The notes below the pieces were generated by a model. The model saw only the letters and a list, made by a program, of their open reading frames with translations. It was not told the origin of the DNA and did no database searches. Made by a program: the position numbers and the translations under genes. A DNA stretch of 64,000 nucleotides. Origin: Streptococcus toyakuensis. Its GTDB lineage: Bacteria; Bacillota; Bacilli; Lactobacillales; Streptococcaceae. The DNA is taken from NCBI RefSeq assembly GCF_024346585.1, contig NZ_AP024523.1, positions 1,435,001-1,499,000 of the forward strand. Direction: 5' to 3'. Positions 46,368 to 55,587 of the stretch are shown piece after piece. Positions within the stretch are counted from its first letter, which is position 1; the number at the start of each line of letters is the position of its first letter.

Positions 46368-46435
46368 ATTGTACCACTTATTTTCATCAACTCATTTTCT
46401 TCTTTTCAAGAGCTAGCTATAGTTTCAAACTATAG
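46368..46435 (-). promoter_or_regulatory. metB promoter with perfect MtaR/MetR-type palindrome
   Basis: CTATAGTTTCAAACTATAG at 46417-46435 is a 9+1+9 perfect palindrome that matches, as I recall it, the streptococcal methionine regulator box. The -10 TACAAT is at 46368-46373 and no good -35 is present. The box centre is about 65 bases before the predicted transcription start, the usual place for a LysR activator. Confidence 0.75.
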
Positions 46436-46452
46436 ACTTATCGAGTAAAGCT

Positions 46453-46485
46453 AAAAAGAATCCAGAAAAGCTTCCAGATTCTTTT
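46453..46485 (-). terminator. terminator after the PH-like protein gene
   Basis: AAGAATC and GATTCTT arms with a 14-base loop region and flanking A/T runs in both directions. Confidence 0.7.
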
Positions 46486-46505
46486 GTGAAAATGATTGCT
46501 GGGGC

Positions 46506-46961
46506 TTACTTAGACTGAAAGAAATCCTGTTGGGATAAATAGTCATAATGGTCTTTGTTAAATTGATATTGGCCCACATGCTGACTAATCTGACCGACAT
46601 CCACGGAAAAAATATAGGCTTCATTTTGATAGTTCCAGTTCAGCCTAACTGTATTCAAGACTGTCTTATAAGTAAAATCTTTGACTTGATTCCAGGGCAT
46701 CTCTACGACGTGATTAGAACGATTTTCTGTTACATCACTGATGTCCATCAAGTAGATTCCCTTAGGTGTGAATGCCAGAGTCTTAGGCTTCACACTCGAC
46801 TGAACATAGTAGGCTCCTCCTATAATGAAAAAATCAATAAAGGATTTCAGCCATGTCTTTTTCTTAAAAGCCATCAGAAAATTCCTTTGTCCTTCAATGT
46901 GGCAAGTTGAGAGAAATGATTCAATCTGTTTTTCTGTTGCAAACTCCATAATAGCGCCCAT
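46506..46961 (-). CDS. conserved protein, possible bacterial PH-like domain
   Basis: 151 residues, with no clear signal peptide; SFIDFFIIGGAYYVQ is a mildly hydrophobic segment. The pattern of strands (TLAFTPKGIYLMDISD, MPWNQVKDFTYK, AYIFSVDVGQIS) resembles bacterial PH-like domains, but this is a weak impression. The start at 46961 is set by GGAGGTAACATC directly before it; the ATG four codons later has no such site. A leader of about 190 bases precedes it. Confidence 0.7.
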   Translation of the reverse strand: MGAIMEFATEKQIESFLSTCHIEGQRNFLMAFKKKTWLKSFIDFFIIGGAYYVQSSVKPKTLAFTPKGIYLMDISDVTENRSNHVVEMPWNQVKDFTYKTVLNTVRLNWNYQNEAYIFSVDVGQISQHVGQYQFNKDHYDYLSQQDFFQSK

Positions 46962-47165
46962 GATGTTACCTCCATAACGATTAGTAAACAGGCAGATAAG
47001 AACTCTTCACATAAAGAAGAACTTATCATTTGTTGCATTTTATCTTATTTTTTTAGTAGACAGCATCCCTCCTATAACATTACCCTAGCATGTGCATACT
47101 TCCATTAACGCTGGAAGAAACTTTCGAAAATAGTTTCTCACGTTTTTGTTATATTCATTATAACA
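46962..47165 (-). promoter_or_regulatory. promoter and long structured leader of the PH-like gene
   Basis: Extended -10 TGTTATAAT (hexamer 47157-47162) gives a start near 47150 and a leader of about 190 bases. It contains GAAACT/AGTTTC and GATAAG...CTTATC stem-loops and no gene. It does not match any riboswitch that I recognise. Confidence 0.45.
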
Positions 47166-47228
47166 TAAATTTAATAAACCAATTAAAAAATGTAAGCACT
47201 TTTCTTCCAAATTCGCCATCATTCTATT

Positions 47229-47263
47229 AAAAAACGACAGTTTCCTTCGAAACCATCGTTTTT
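47229..47263 (-). terminator. aliB terminator
   Basis: AAAACGA-GTTTC pairs with GAAAC-TCGTTTT around CTTC, with a T-run on the minus strand. Confidence 0.85.
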
Positions 47264-47275
47264 CTTGAAAAATCC

Positions 47276-49235
47276 TTATTTGACATGTTTTGCCAATTCT
47301 TCTTGAGCTTTTTTATTGGATTCTTCTTTTTCTTTCAGCCATTTTTCTTTAGCTTTTTCATATTCGTCTTTTGTGACTGTCTTATCTTGTACTTTGAGGT
47401 ATTTATAGGATTCAACCCCTTTATTACCCGCCAATGAGAATGGGCTAGAGAAAGGAACTGTTTTTCTCAATGTTGGTGTTCCGCCTAGTGAAACATTTGG
47501 AATTGCTAGAGAGCTATCTACCAACCAAGCTTGGGCATCCGCATATTTTTCATAACGTTTAGCCGGATCTTGCTCCTTATTAGCTTCTTCCAACATTTGA
47601 GTGTAGACATCTAGTCCAACAGCCTTGGCTTTGTCATTGGCTTCACCCGGCTCTAAACCTAGATTTTGCAACACTCCACCGGAATTAATATTAAAAATAT
47701 CAAGGTAGCTTGATGGATCTTGATAGTCTGGAGTCCAGCCACCGTTGTATAGATCGTAATCCTTCTGAGCTGCAGTCTGAGCCAAATAGCTTGTATTATC
47801 AAAATCTTCAGTAGAAAGTTGTTGAATATCAATTACAACATTTTCTGCACCTAAGGCTGCTTCAATAGATTGCTTCATAGAATTTGCCTCTTGGACACCC
47901 TTTTTAGCAGCTTGGTCAACTGTCATGTCCAAGTGGATAGGGAATTGGACTCCTTTAGCTTGGAGTTCTTTCTTAGCTTCAGCAAATTTAGCCTTGGCTT
48001 TTTCAGCATTGTAGTATGGATCCTGGGCATCCGCAAAGTTGATTCCTTGCCATTCCTTACCGTAGTTAACCATTTTAGACGCAACTACTTCACCAAAGTC
48101 TTTTCCATTGATACTTACGAAGTTTGGAGGAACGACCAGGTTACGTAAAATCTTAGTTGCACCATCCTCTCCTTGAGATTGAGCCCCGTACGCTGTACGG
48201 TCATAGGCAAAGTTAATGGCTTGACGGAAGTTTTTATTAAGAACCGCTTCCTGAGTCGATTTCTTTTCAGCATCACTTGTCTTGGAAGTGAATTTATAAG
48301 ATTTTCTATCTAGGTTAAAGTTTAAGAAGTAAGAAGTAGCATCTTGTAAACTATAAATGATATTGTCCTTATTCTTTTCTTTAACCCCTTCAAAGCTTGC
48401 ACTATTTGGATAAAGACGAGCATAACTATATGCTCCCTCAACAAAGTTACGAGCTAGTGCATCTTGGTCACTACCATCATAATAAGCCAATTTGACATCA
48501 TCTACAAAGACATTTTTAGCATCCCAGTAGTTCGGATTTTTCTTGAATTCAATGACAGATTTTGAAACAAAGGATTTCATCAAGAAAGGTCCATTGTACA
48601 AAATACTAGATGGATCTACCTTGCCAAAATCATCCCCTTTTGATTTCAAGAAATCAGCGTTAACTGGGAAGAGAATGGTTGAAGTTGTTTTTTGAGTTCC
48701 AATAAGATTCTGGTCGTGTCAAGGTATATTGTACAGTTTGGTCATCAAGAGCCTTAACTCCGACAGTTGAAAAGTCGCTTGTTTTACCATTAATGTAATC
48801 ATCCAAACCTGCAACGGATTCTTGAACTAAGTACAAGGCTTCTGATTTTTTATCAGCCGCATATTTCAAACCAGTTACAAAATCTTGGGCAGTTACAGGG
48901 GCATATTCTTCTCCATCTGCAGTATACCATTTAGCATCTTTACGCAATTTGTAGGTATAGGTCAAGCCGTCTTGTGAAACACTCCAATCCTCTGCCAAGG
49001 ATGGGATATAGTTCCCATACTGGTCATTTTCCATAAGACCATCTACTAGATTGGTCACAATATCATTGGTTGTTGCACGGTTTTCTGCTAGATAATTCAA
49101 ACTAGACGGATCACTAGTATAAACATAGTTGTATGTTTTTGACGCTGTACTAGAATTTCCACAGGCACTTAACAAAATACCTGCACTTAACACGACACCT
49201 GCAAGCGCCGCATACTTGGCCTTAGACTTTTTCAT
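47276..49235 (-). pseudogene. aliB: oligopeptide-binding lipoprotein AliB, frameshifted in an A-tract
   Basis: Two frames join into one 652-residue protein of the OppA/AliA/AliB family. Codons 1-180 or so lie at 48660-49235 (lipobox LLSACG, then YNYVYTSDPSSLNYLAENRA). The rest is at 47276-48649, ending in a Lys/Glu-rich tail. The break is a run of six A (T6 on the plus strand, 48688-48693). With five A the frame continues TTSTILFPVNADFLKSK. AliB binds peptides for the Ami permease. The change may be a real slippage mutation, a phase-variable tract or a sequencing error. Confidence 0.92.
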
Positions 49236-49267
49236 CTCCAGAACCTCCTGATTTAAATATTTGTCTT

Positions 49268-49296
49268 ATTATACAATTCATGTTTTATTTAGTCAA
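49268..49296 (-). promoter_or_regulatory. aliB promoter
   Basis: TTGACT (49291-49296), 17 bases, TATAAT (49268-49273). AGGAGG precedes the ATG. A half MtaR-like site (CTATAGTTT, near 49331-49340) lies upstream. Confidence 0.8.
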
Positions 49297-49426
49297 TAGA
49301 TTTTTTAAAAAAATTAATAATTCCATCTACAAACTATAGAAATTATTCTACAAAATAATAAAAAAGAGAATAATTCAAGCATTTCATGATAGAAATGTTT
49401 AAATTATCCCTTTTATTTATAAAAAA

Positions 49427-51052
49427 TTATTGAGAAATTCTTAATTTTGCTCGTAGGCGATCTGCTTGGGCTTTTCCAATCACCTTATCCAACAAACGGG
49501 TACGGAGACTCATAACTCCATAAACACCTCCACCCATGGCACCGACAAGGGCTACATAAAGGAAGCTCCACAAACGCCCACTTGGTTGGAATACAAATCC
49601 AAGTATCCACTGTATGGCACCTACGCCAATAAACATAACAAGCGTTAACAAACTGATTAAAATGGTTCGCTTCAAAATCACCTTGCGCTTGACACCAGTT
49701 ACCTTGCAAATGTCCCGATACATCAAAACATTAGGAATAATGAGACCGATGGTTGTTGAAATCAAAGGCCCGTAACTGTGAAAGAGAGCAATGGTTGGAA
49801 GTTGCAAAACCAGCTTGGCAATGGAACCATAGATAAAATAGAGAACTGCCTTGCGGTTGCGGAACATGGCTTGAAGCATTGGAGACAAGACCATGTACAA
49901 GCCTAAAATAGTAGACTGTAAAACTGCAAAGACAAACAAGCCCATAGCCAAACTATCTGGCTTGCCATAGAAGACAGTATAGAGAGGTTCTCCTACCATG
50001 ACCACTCCAACCGTTGCTGGTAGCAAGAATAAGAAAAGCATAGTGATGCTGTCCTGAACTAGACGAGAAGCCGCCTTCAAGTCCCCCTTAACATAGTTTT
50101 CAGTCAACAATGGCAATCCTACACTCCCAATCGAAACCCCAACAGAAATCAAAATCATAGTGATTTTATTAGGATTGGCAGAGAAATAAGAAAACATGAC
50201 AACTAAGTCTTCTTTACTATAGTTGGTAAACCACTTCATGCTATTGATAAAGGTATTTTGGTCCAAAATCTGGAAAAGCTGGATAGCAGACCCTGTCAGG
50301 ATAAAAGGAATGGCTTCCTTAATGGTGTCGACCAAAAGACGCTTGCTGTTTATCTTATCTCCTGTTTCAAGGACTCTTTTAAGTAATCCTTCTTTGGCAA
50401 GGAAATAGATCAAAACTGCAAAACTAGCTACCATGCCGACAAAGGCAGCAAAGGTGGATTGGGTAACCGCTGCTAGATAATCTCCTGAGCCCATTTTCAT
50501 AATCATAAAGGTAGCTAAGAGCATCCAGATAACGCGAATGACCTGCTCAGCGATTTGGCTCATGGCATAAGGTTTCAGGTTATTCATCCCTTGGAAGAAG
50601 CCTCGGATAACACTCATAGATGGGAAAATCAAGACCGCCCAAGCCAAACTCTGCATGATTGGGATCAAGTCTTTCCCTACACCCGACAAGTCTGCTAGCC
50701 AAGGAGCAAAGACATACAAGACCAAAGCAAAGACCAGACCTAGTCCTGTCATAAAGCCTAAAAAGCTCCGAATCAAGGCAAAGCTATGCTCTTCTTCTCG
50801 CATGGTATTGTACTTGGCCACTTGCTTGGCAACCGCAACTGGAATACCCGCTGTTGAAATCAGCAAGAACCAGGCATAGATATTGTAGCCCATAGTAAAG
50901 AGACCATTTGCTGTAGCCGCATAAGAGCCCATCCAGATATACCAGGGGATAATATAAATAGCCCCGAGCAGGCGACTGATAAAGTTACTAGCCGTTAGCC
51001 AAGCAGTCCCCCGTAACATCTGGGCCTGCTGGTGATTGTTTTCGTTAGACAT
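49427..51052 (-). CDS. MATE/MOP-family flippase, YtgP/MurJ-like
   Basis: 541 residues with about 14 hydrophobic helices (GTAWLTASNFISRLLGAIYI start; FLLISTAGIPVAVAKQVAKY). It belongs to the polysaccharide-transporter group whose streptococcal member YtgP substitutes for lipid II flippase MurJ. The divergent murE next door fits a role in peptidoglycan precursor export. Which lipid it moves is inference. It is transcribed alone. Confidence 0.87.
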   Translation of the reverse strand: MSNENNHQQAQMLRGTAWLTASNFISRLLGAIYIIPWYIWMGSYAATANGLFTMGYNIYAWFLLISTAGIPVAVAKQVAKYNTMREEEHSFALIRSFLGFMTGLGLVFALVLYVFAPWLADLSGVGKDLIPIMQSLAWAVLIFPSMSVIRGFFQGMNNLKPYAMSQIAEQVIRVIWMLLATFMIMKMGSGDYLAAVTQSTFAAFVGMVASFAVLIYFLAKEGLLKRVLETGDKINSKRLLVDTIKEAIPFILTGSAIQLFQILDQNTFINSMKWFTNYSKEDLVVMFSYFSANPNKITMILISVGVSIGSVGLPLLTENYVKGDLKAASRLVQDSITMLFLFLLPATVGVVMVGEPLYTVFYGKPDSLAMGLFVFAVLQSTILGLYMVLSPMLQAMFRNRKAVLYFIYGSIAKLVLQLPTIALFHSYGPLISTTIGLIIPNVLMYRDICKVTGVKRKVILKRTILISLLTLVMFIGVGAIQWILGFVFQPSGRLWSFLYVALVGAMGGGVYGVMSLRTRLLDKVIGKAQADRLRAKLRISQ

Positions 51053-51121
51053 AGATTCCTCATTTAATTTTAATCACTAGGAAAAATTCCTCATCTTCCA
51101 TTATAAACTTTTCCTTGTCAC

Positions 51122-51150
51122 TTGTAAATTTACGACTTTCGGTTTACAAT
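51122..51150 (+). promoter_or_regulatory. leaderless murE promoter
   Basis: TTGTAA (51122-51127), 17 bases, TACAAT (51145-51150), then seven bases to the ATG at 51158. Confidence 0.7.
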
Positions 51151-51157
51151 AGAAAGT

Positions 51158-52603
51158 ATGATTAAGATTGAAACCGTATTAGATATTTTAAAGAAAGATG
51201 GTCTCTTCCGTGAGATTATCGACCAAGGACATTATCACTACAACTACAGCCATGTCGTATTTGACACCATCTGCTATGATAGTCGCAAGGCCAAAGAGAA
51301 GAGCCTCTTTTTCGTCAAGGGTGCTGCCTTTAAGAAGGAATTCCTGATTTCTGCCATCTCTCAAGGCCTCGGTTGGTATGTGGCTGAAAAAGATTATGAG
51401 GTTGGTATTCCTGCTATTATCGTCAGCGATATCAAGAAAGCCATGAGTTTGATTGCTATGGAATTTTATGGAAATCCACAGAACAAACTCAAACTCCTTG
51501 CCTTCACTGGAACCAAGGGTAAGACAACAGCAGCCTATTTTGCCTACAACATTTTATCTCAAGGACATCGACCGGCCATGCTCTCGACTATGAACACAAC
51601 TCTAGATGGCAAGACTTTCTTCAAGTCTGCATTGACAACTCCTGAGAGTATTGACCTATTTGATATGATGAATCAAGCTGTGCAAAATGACCGTACCCAC
51701 CTCATCATGGAAGTCTCCAGTCAGGCCTATCTGGTCAAACGTGTCTATGGTCTAACCTTTGATGTGGGAGTTTTCCTCAATATCAGCCCCGACCATATCG
51801 GCCCGATTGAACACCCTAGCTTTGAAGACTACTTCTACCACAAGCGTCTCTTGATGAAAAATAGCCGAGCAGTCATCATTAACAGTGACATGGACCACTT
51901 CTCTGTACTAAAAGAACAAGTCGCAGATCAAGACCATGATTTCTACGGTAGCCAGTCTGATAACCAAATCGAGAATTCCAAAGCCTTTAGCTTTTCAGCT
52001 AGAGGTAAACTCGCTGGAGATTATGATATTCAACTCATTGGACACTTCAACCAAGAAAATGCCGTTGCTGCTGGACTTGCTTGCCTCCGTCTCGGAGCTA
52101 GTCTTGAGGACATCAAAAAAGGAATCGCTGCAACCCGTGTTCCTGGTCGTATGGAAGTCCTCACTCAGAAAAATGGAGCAAAGGTTTTTATCGACTATGC
52201 ACACAATGGTGACAGTCTCAAAAAACTAATCAATGTTGTAGAAACTCATCAAACTGGAAAGATTGCTCTGGTGTTAGGTTCGACAGGGAATAAGGGAGAA
52301 AGCCGTCGTAAGGACTTTGGCCTCCTCCTTAATCAACACCCTGAGATTCAAGTCTTTCTGACTGCTGATGACCCCAACTATGAAGACCCAATGGCCATTG
52401 CAGATGAAATTAGTAGCTATATCAATCATCCTGTTGAAAAAATTGCGGATCGCCAAGAAGCCATCAAGGCAGCTATGGCTATCACAAATCACGAATTAGA
52501 TGCTGTCATTATCGCCGGTAAGGGAGCCGATTGCTACCAAATCGTCCAAGGCAAGAAAGAAGCCTATCCAGGAGATGCAGCCGTCGCAGAAAATTATTTA
52601 TAA
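51158..52603 (+). CDS. murE: UDP-MurNAc-L-alanyl-D-glutamate--L-lysine ligase
   Basis: 481 residues. MurE adds the third stem residue. ATP loop [29 protein letters not shown], and the specificity region [10 protein letters not shown], where DDPN in place of the DNPR of diaminopimelate enzymes marks the lysine type found in streptococci. There is no Shine-Dalgarno before the ATG, and the promoter -10 is seven bases away, so it is predicted leaderless. It ends at a bidirectional terminator. Confidence 0.95.
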   Translation: MIKIETVLDILKKDGLFREIIDQGHYHYNYSHVVFDTICYDSRKAKEKSLFFVKGAAFKKEFLISAISQGLGWYVAEKDYEVGIPAIIVSDIKKAMSLIAMEFYGNPQNKLKLLAFTGTKGKTTAAYFAYNILSQGHRPAMLSTMNTTLDGKTFFKSALTTPESIDLFDMMNQAVQNDRTHLIMEVSSQAYLVKRVYGLTFDVGVFLNISPDHIGPIEHPSFEDYFYHKRLLMKNSRAVIINSDMDHFSVLKEQVADQDHDFYGSQSDNQIENSKAFSFSARGKLAGDYDIQLIGHFNQENAVAAGLACLRLGASLEDIKKGIAATRVPGRMEVLTQKNGAKVFIDYAHNGDSLKKLINVVETHQTGKIALVLGSTGNKGESRRKDFGLLLNQHPEIQVFLTADDPNYEDPMAIADEISSYINHPVEKIADRQEAIKAAMAITNHELDAVIIAGKGADCYQIVQGKKEAYPGDAAVAENYL

Positions 52604-52613
52604 GATAGTAAAA

Positions 52614-52645
52614 AAATCAAGGGAAATGAAACCCTTGATTTTTTC
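52614..52645. terminator. bidirectional terminator
   Basis: AAATCAAGGG pairs with CCCTTGATTT around eight bases, with T-runs on either side, between convergent murE and csbD. Confidence 0.88.
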
Positions 52646-52650
52646 TATTT

Positions 52651-52842
52651 TTATTTAAAAGCGTTTTTCAAACCTTCAACGGCACCTTCTACAGCACCTT
52701 TAGCATCTTCAACTACTTCTTTTGCCTTAGCAACTGTCTTTTCTACAGCGCCTTCTGCTTCAGTCTTGCCATCTCCAGTAACTTTACCAAATCCTTCTTT
52801 GATAGCGCCTGTTGCTTGTTCCAATTTGTTTTCAAGTGACAT
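52651..52842 (-). CDS. CsbD-family small stress protein
   Basis: 63 residues from the ATG at 52842 (AAAGGAGACAATC before it). [20 protein letters not shown] and the Lys/Glu/Ala-rich helical rest are typical of CsbD, a general-stress protein of unknown mechanism. The frame extends upstream to 52920 but that part is promoter. It has its own near-consensus promoter and an imperfect palindrome in the leader. Confidence 0.88.
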   Translation of the reverse strand: MSLENKLEQATGAIKEGFGKVTGDGKTEAEGAVEKTVAKAKEVVEDAKGAVEGAVEGLKNAFK

Positions 52843-52869
52843 ATGATTGTCTCCTTTAATTTTATTCCG

Positions 52870-52920
52870 ATATGTGTTACCGGTTACATATAGTTTATAC
52901 CGAATACTAAGGAAAGTCAA
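52870..52920 (-). promoter_or_regulatory. csbD promoter and leader palindrome
   Basis: TTGACT (52915-52920), 17 bases, TAAACT (52892-52897). Just downstream TGTGTTACCGGTTACATA (around 52872-52889, plus strand) is an imperfect dyad centred on CCGG, a candidate operator. Confidence 0.6.
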
Positions 52921-52943
52921 ATAATGTGCTCAGAAACAAGAAA

Positions 52944-53594
52944 TCAGTCCAAGTATAAAGTTAATCTTTCCTTATCCAAATCGATAGCCAACTCATACTT
53001 TCCATCTTCATTTTGGACAATATAACCTAGGACAACTAAACTGTCCACAAAGATATCACGGCGTTTCTGCATAAGCTGGTCTTTTTTGAGAAATTTCAAC
53101 AAAAAAGTCGTCATATATTTGAGAGCATACTCAGGATTGACATCTCCCAAAATGTCATAGAGATCCTGCTGTTTTTCTGTCAAAGGATACTGATGTTTGA
53201 CCTTGTAGAAATAATTGGAAAGGGTCATTTTTGTTCTCGCAAAGTCTGTCTTTTCAACTAAAATAGCAGCATTGGTTTGATTGCGCAATTCCGTCTCAAA
53301 ACTCTGCTCTAACAAGGTTTGATAGACCGGACTATCTTCGCTGACAAAAATCTCTTGATCCAGTTCGAGACTATCGAGTGATTCAAGCATAGGAAGATTA
53401 AGGTAATAACGCTTATTTTCCCGACGAATCAAGCCAGCCTTTATATACTCTTCCATGAGTTTGTCAACTGCTACATCTGGAAACTTGGCCTTAATTTCCC
53501 GTAGAATCACATCATCATGCTGATCCAGATAGCGGATCAATTCTCTAAAAAATGGCTGTCTCGTCAAACGAGATGGATTAAAAATCTGAATCAT
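52944..53594 (-). CDS. DUF1803 domain protein
   Basis: 216 residues, soluble. A start MIQIFNPSRLTRQPFFRELI, an N-terminal part with a winged-helix look (DKLMEEYIKAGLIRRENKRYY) and a helical C-terminal half (YALKYMTTFLLKFLKKDQLM). Streptococcal family of unknown function. Its start overlaps the end of the upstream YiiX-like gene by 17 bases, so the two are coupled. Confidence 0.78.
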   Translation of the reverse strand: MIQIFNPSRLTRQPFFRELIRYLDQHDDVILREIKAKFPDVAVDKLMEEYIKAGLIRRENKRYYLNLPMLESLDSLELDQEIFVSEDSPVYQTLLEQSFETELRNQTNAAILVEKTDFARTKMTLSNYFYKVKHQYPLTEKQQDLYDILGDVNPEYALKYMTTFLLKFLKKDQLMQKRRDIFVDSLVVLGYIVQNEDGKYELAIDLDKERLTLYLD

Positions 53595-54090
53595 GAAGAT
53601 TCCTTTCTTTACTTTCTAACAGAGGCGATGCTGCCAATTGATTGGGATTGGTACCGGGCTGGTTCAGAGGAACGGGCAAACCTAGTTCTCTATAATACTC
53701 TCTCCAAAAATCACTAATCTCCTGCTCCCCATCTCCAAATTTCATAGGTATGGTCTCAAAAATCGGTAGGATTTCTGCCATGTACTGGGAACAGTAAAAA
53801 CCTTCTCCATCTGGATAGAAAGAAGCATTATAAGGAGCTCCCAGATGTTTGCTAGCTTTTTCCTTCACAGACTGGATATCCATTTCTGGGTAAACATAGA
53901 GGTCGTAAAAATGATTGGACTCAAAGAAGTCTGCCGGTTCTTGACAGACAACACCAGCCTGTCCACTAGCGTGGTAAATCATCCCATCCAAATAAATCGC
54001 AACATGGTTATAGTTGCCTGTGGAAGTCTGGATGGCCTGTCCCATATCTGACTCATCTCTCACAAAAATCAAATCGCCATTTTCTAACAT
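53578..54090 (-). CDS. YiiX/YebB-like NlpC/P60-related cysteine hydrolase
   Basis: 170 residues. The start MLENGDLIFVRDESDMGQAI, the histidine in NYNHVAIYLDG and the cysteine in GEGFYCSQYMAEILP form the permuted papain-like arrangement of the YiiX/DUF830 group, in which His precedes Cys. There is no signal peptide, so the substrate may be intracellular or lipid-linked. It stands between ppaC (after a terminator) and the DUF1803 gene. Confidence 0.8.
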   Translation of the reverse strand: MLENGDLIFVRDESDMGQAIQTSTGNYNHVAIYLDGMIYHASGQAGVVCQEPADFFESNHFYDLYVYPEMDIQSVKEKASKHLGAPYNASFYPDGEGFYCSQYMAEILPIFETIPMKFGDGEQEISDFWREYYRELGLPVPLNQPGTNPNQLAASPLLESKERNLHDSDF

Positions 54091-54107
54091 GCTTCACTCC
54101 TAGAAAA

Positions 54108-54127
54108 AAAGGAGCCGAAACTCCTTT
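54108..54127 (-). terminator. ppaC terminator
   Basis: AAAGGAG/CTCCTTT with a six-base loop, with seven T on the minus strand. Confidence 0.8.
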
Positions 54128-54176
54128 CGATATAAGGCAAACTAGCCTGTTCTAATTTGAATTAACACTCAAAATC

Positions 54177-55112
54177 TTAAGCATTAAAGCTTTCAGTCAA
54201 TTGAGGTACCACTTGTTTCTTACGTGAAACAGCACCAGCAAGGAAAGCATGGTTGTTTTCAAGTTTGAAGTTGAAAGCCGCTTCGACCTTATCCATATTG
54301 GCACCAAGAGCCAAGATTTCTGAGTTTGAGTTGACGATATCTGTAATCATCAAGACAAAGTCAGAGTAGCCGTTTGCTGTGTTGGCAGCTTGCATTGCCG
54401 CTTCAATTTCTGCTTGGCGTTCCAAAACTTCAGCGATATCAACTGTGTTTACTTGAGCAACACGGACATTATTTCCGTTCAATTCAAAAGTTTTAGCATC
54501 GATGTCAATCAATTCGTCAGCAGATTTGCTAGCCAAGTTTGTACCAGCTTTCAACATAGCTAAACCATATTCTTCCAAGTTAACACCAGCCAATTCAGCC
54601 AATTCAGGAGCAATGACTGTATCTGTTGGGTGTGTTGTTGGTGATTTCAAAAGAAGGGTATCTGAAATCAAACCTGAAAGCATCAAACCAGCAATCTCTT
54701 TAGGCACAGCCACACCATGTTCTTTGAACATACGATAAACGATTGAAGACGCTGAACCAACTGGCTCCAAACGCATGTAGAGTGGGCTTGCAGTTTCAAA
54801 GTTAGCCACACGGTGGTGGTCTACAACACCATAAACTTCTACTTCAGCGATATCTGATACAGATTGTTGGAATTCATTGTGGTCAGTCAGGATAACTTGC
54901 TCTGCGCCTTCAGCTTTAGCAGAAGTGATAACACGCGGTGCTTCCACACCAAAATAGTTCAAGACAAAGGCTGTTTCTTCATTTGGAGTTCCAAGGGCAA
55001 CAGCTTCCGTATCCAAACCGTAAGCTTCTTTTGCAAGGTAGGCAAAGGCTACAGATGACCCGATGGCATCTGAGTCTGGATTTTGGTGACCAAATACTAG
55101 AATCTTAGACAT
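54177..55112 (-). CDS. ppaC: manganese-dependent inorganic pyrophosphatase
   Basis: 311 residues of the DHH family: [14 protein letters not shown], the name-giving [11 protein letters not shown], and the C-terminal DHHA2 domain ending [14 protein letters not shown]. It hydrolyses pyrophosphate from biosynthesis and needs manganese. GAGGTATTATC precedes the ATG. A single-gene unit. Confidence 0.97.
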   Translation of the reverse strand: MSKILVFGHQNPDSDAIGSSVAFAYLAKEAYGLDTEAVALGTPNEETAFVLNYFGVEAPRVITSAKAEGAEQVILTDHNEFQQSVSDIAEVEVYGVVDHHRVANFETASPLYMRLEPVGSASSIVYRMFKEHGVAVPKEIAGLMLSGLISDTLLLKSPTTHPTDTVIAPELAELAGVNLEEYGLAMLKAGTNLASKSADELIDIDAKTFELNGNNVRVAQVNTVDIAEVLERQAEIEAAMQAANTANGYSDFVLMITDIVNSNSEILALGANMDKVEAAFNFKLENNHAFLAGAVSRKKQVVPQLTESFNA

Positions 55113-55216
55113 GATAATACCTCATTTTGTTTATTCTCTTTATTGTAGCATTTTTTTCGATTTTTGACAAAAGTAAGAGGAGTCAAAGGGCTCCTCACGA
55201 TTCTTCAAAATAACTG

Positions 55217-55320
55217 ATACTCTTCGAAAATCTCTTCAAACCACGTCAGCTTCGCCTTGCCGTACTCAAGTACTGTCTACGGCTAGCTTCCTAGTTTGCT
55301 CCTTGATTTTCATTGAGTAT
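55217..55320. repeat. BOX element, boxA-boxC type without boxB
   Basis: 104 bases beginning ATACTCTTCGAAAATC and ending TTTTCATTGAGTAT, with terminal inverted ATACTC/GAGTAT. It contains the boxA core CGTCAGCTTCGCCTTGCCGTA, one base from the common BOX primer site, joined directly to the boxC core CTAGCTTCCTAGTTTGC. BOX elements are small non-coding repeats spread through mitis-group genomes. This one enters the 3' end of the GIY-YIG gene. Confidence 0.92.
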
Positions 55321-55587
55321 GAGTAAATTTCTATCTTGATTTTCAGATAAAAATCTTTCCTTCTGTGGCCTCTTCTTACGCTTGAGAAGGGCTTCTGCCG
55401 ACATGGCTTCTTCCTTACTGGAAAAACCTTGAGCATAGATGAGTTTGACTGGCAAGCGTGCTCGTGTGTATTTGGCTCCCTTCCCACTATTGTGGACAGC
55501 GAGGCGTCTTCTCACATCAGTCGTATAGCCTGTATAGTAAGATCCATCACGACACTCCAGCACGTACATATAAGCCTTATGATCCAT
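55291..55587 (-). CDS. GIY-YIG nuclease-domain protein with a BOX-derived C-terminus
   Basis: 98 residues from the ATG at 55587; a longer frame to 55638 lies inside the upstream gene. [20 protein letters not shown] followed by YTTDVRRRL is the GIY-YIG fold (UPF0213/YhbQ type), a small predicted nuclease of unknown substrate. The last nine or so residues (ILNENQGAN) and the stop codon are supplied by the BOX repeat, so the natural C-terminus has been replaced or trimmed. The start overlaps the end of the methyltransferase gene by 11 bases. Confidence 0.88.
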   Translation of the reverse strand: MDHKAYMYVLECRDGSYYTGYTTDVRRRLAVHNSGKGAKYTRARLPVKLIYAQGFSSKEEAMSAEALLKRKKRPQKERFLSENQDRNLLILNENQGAN

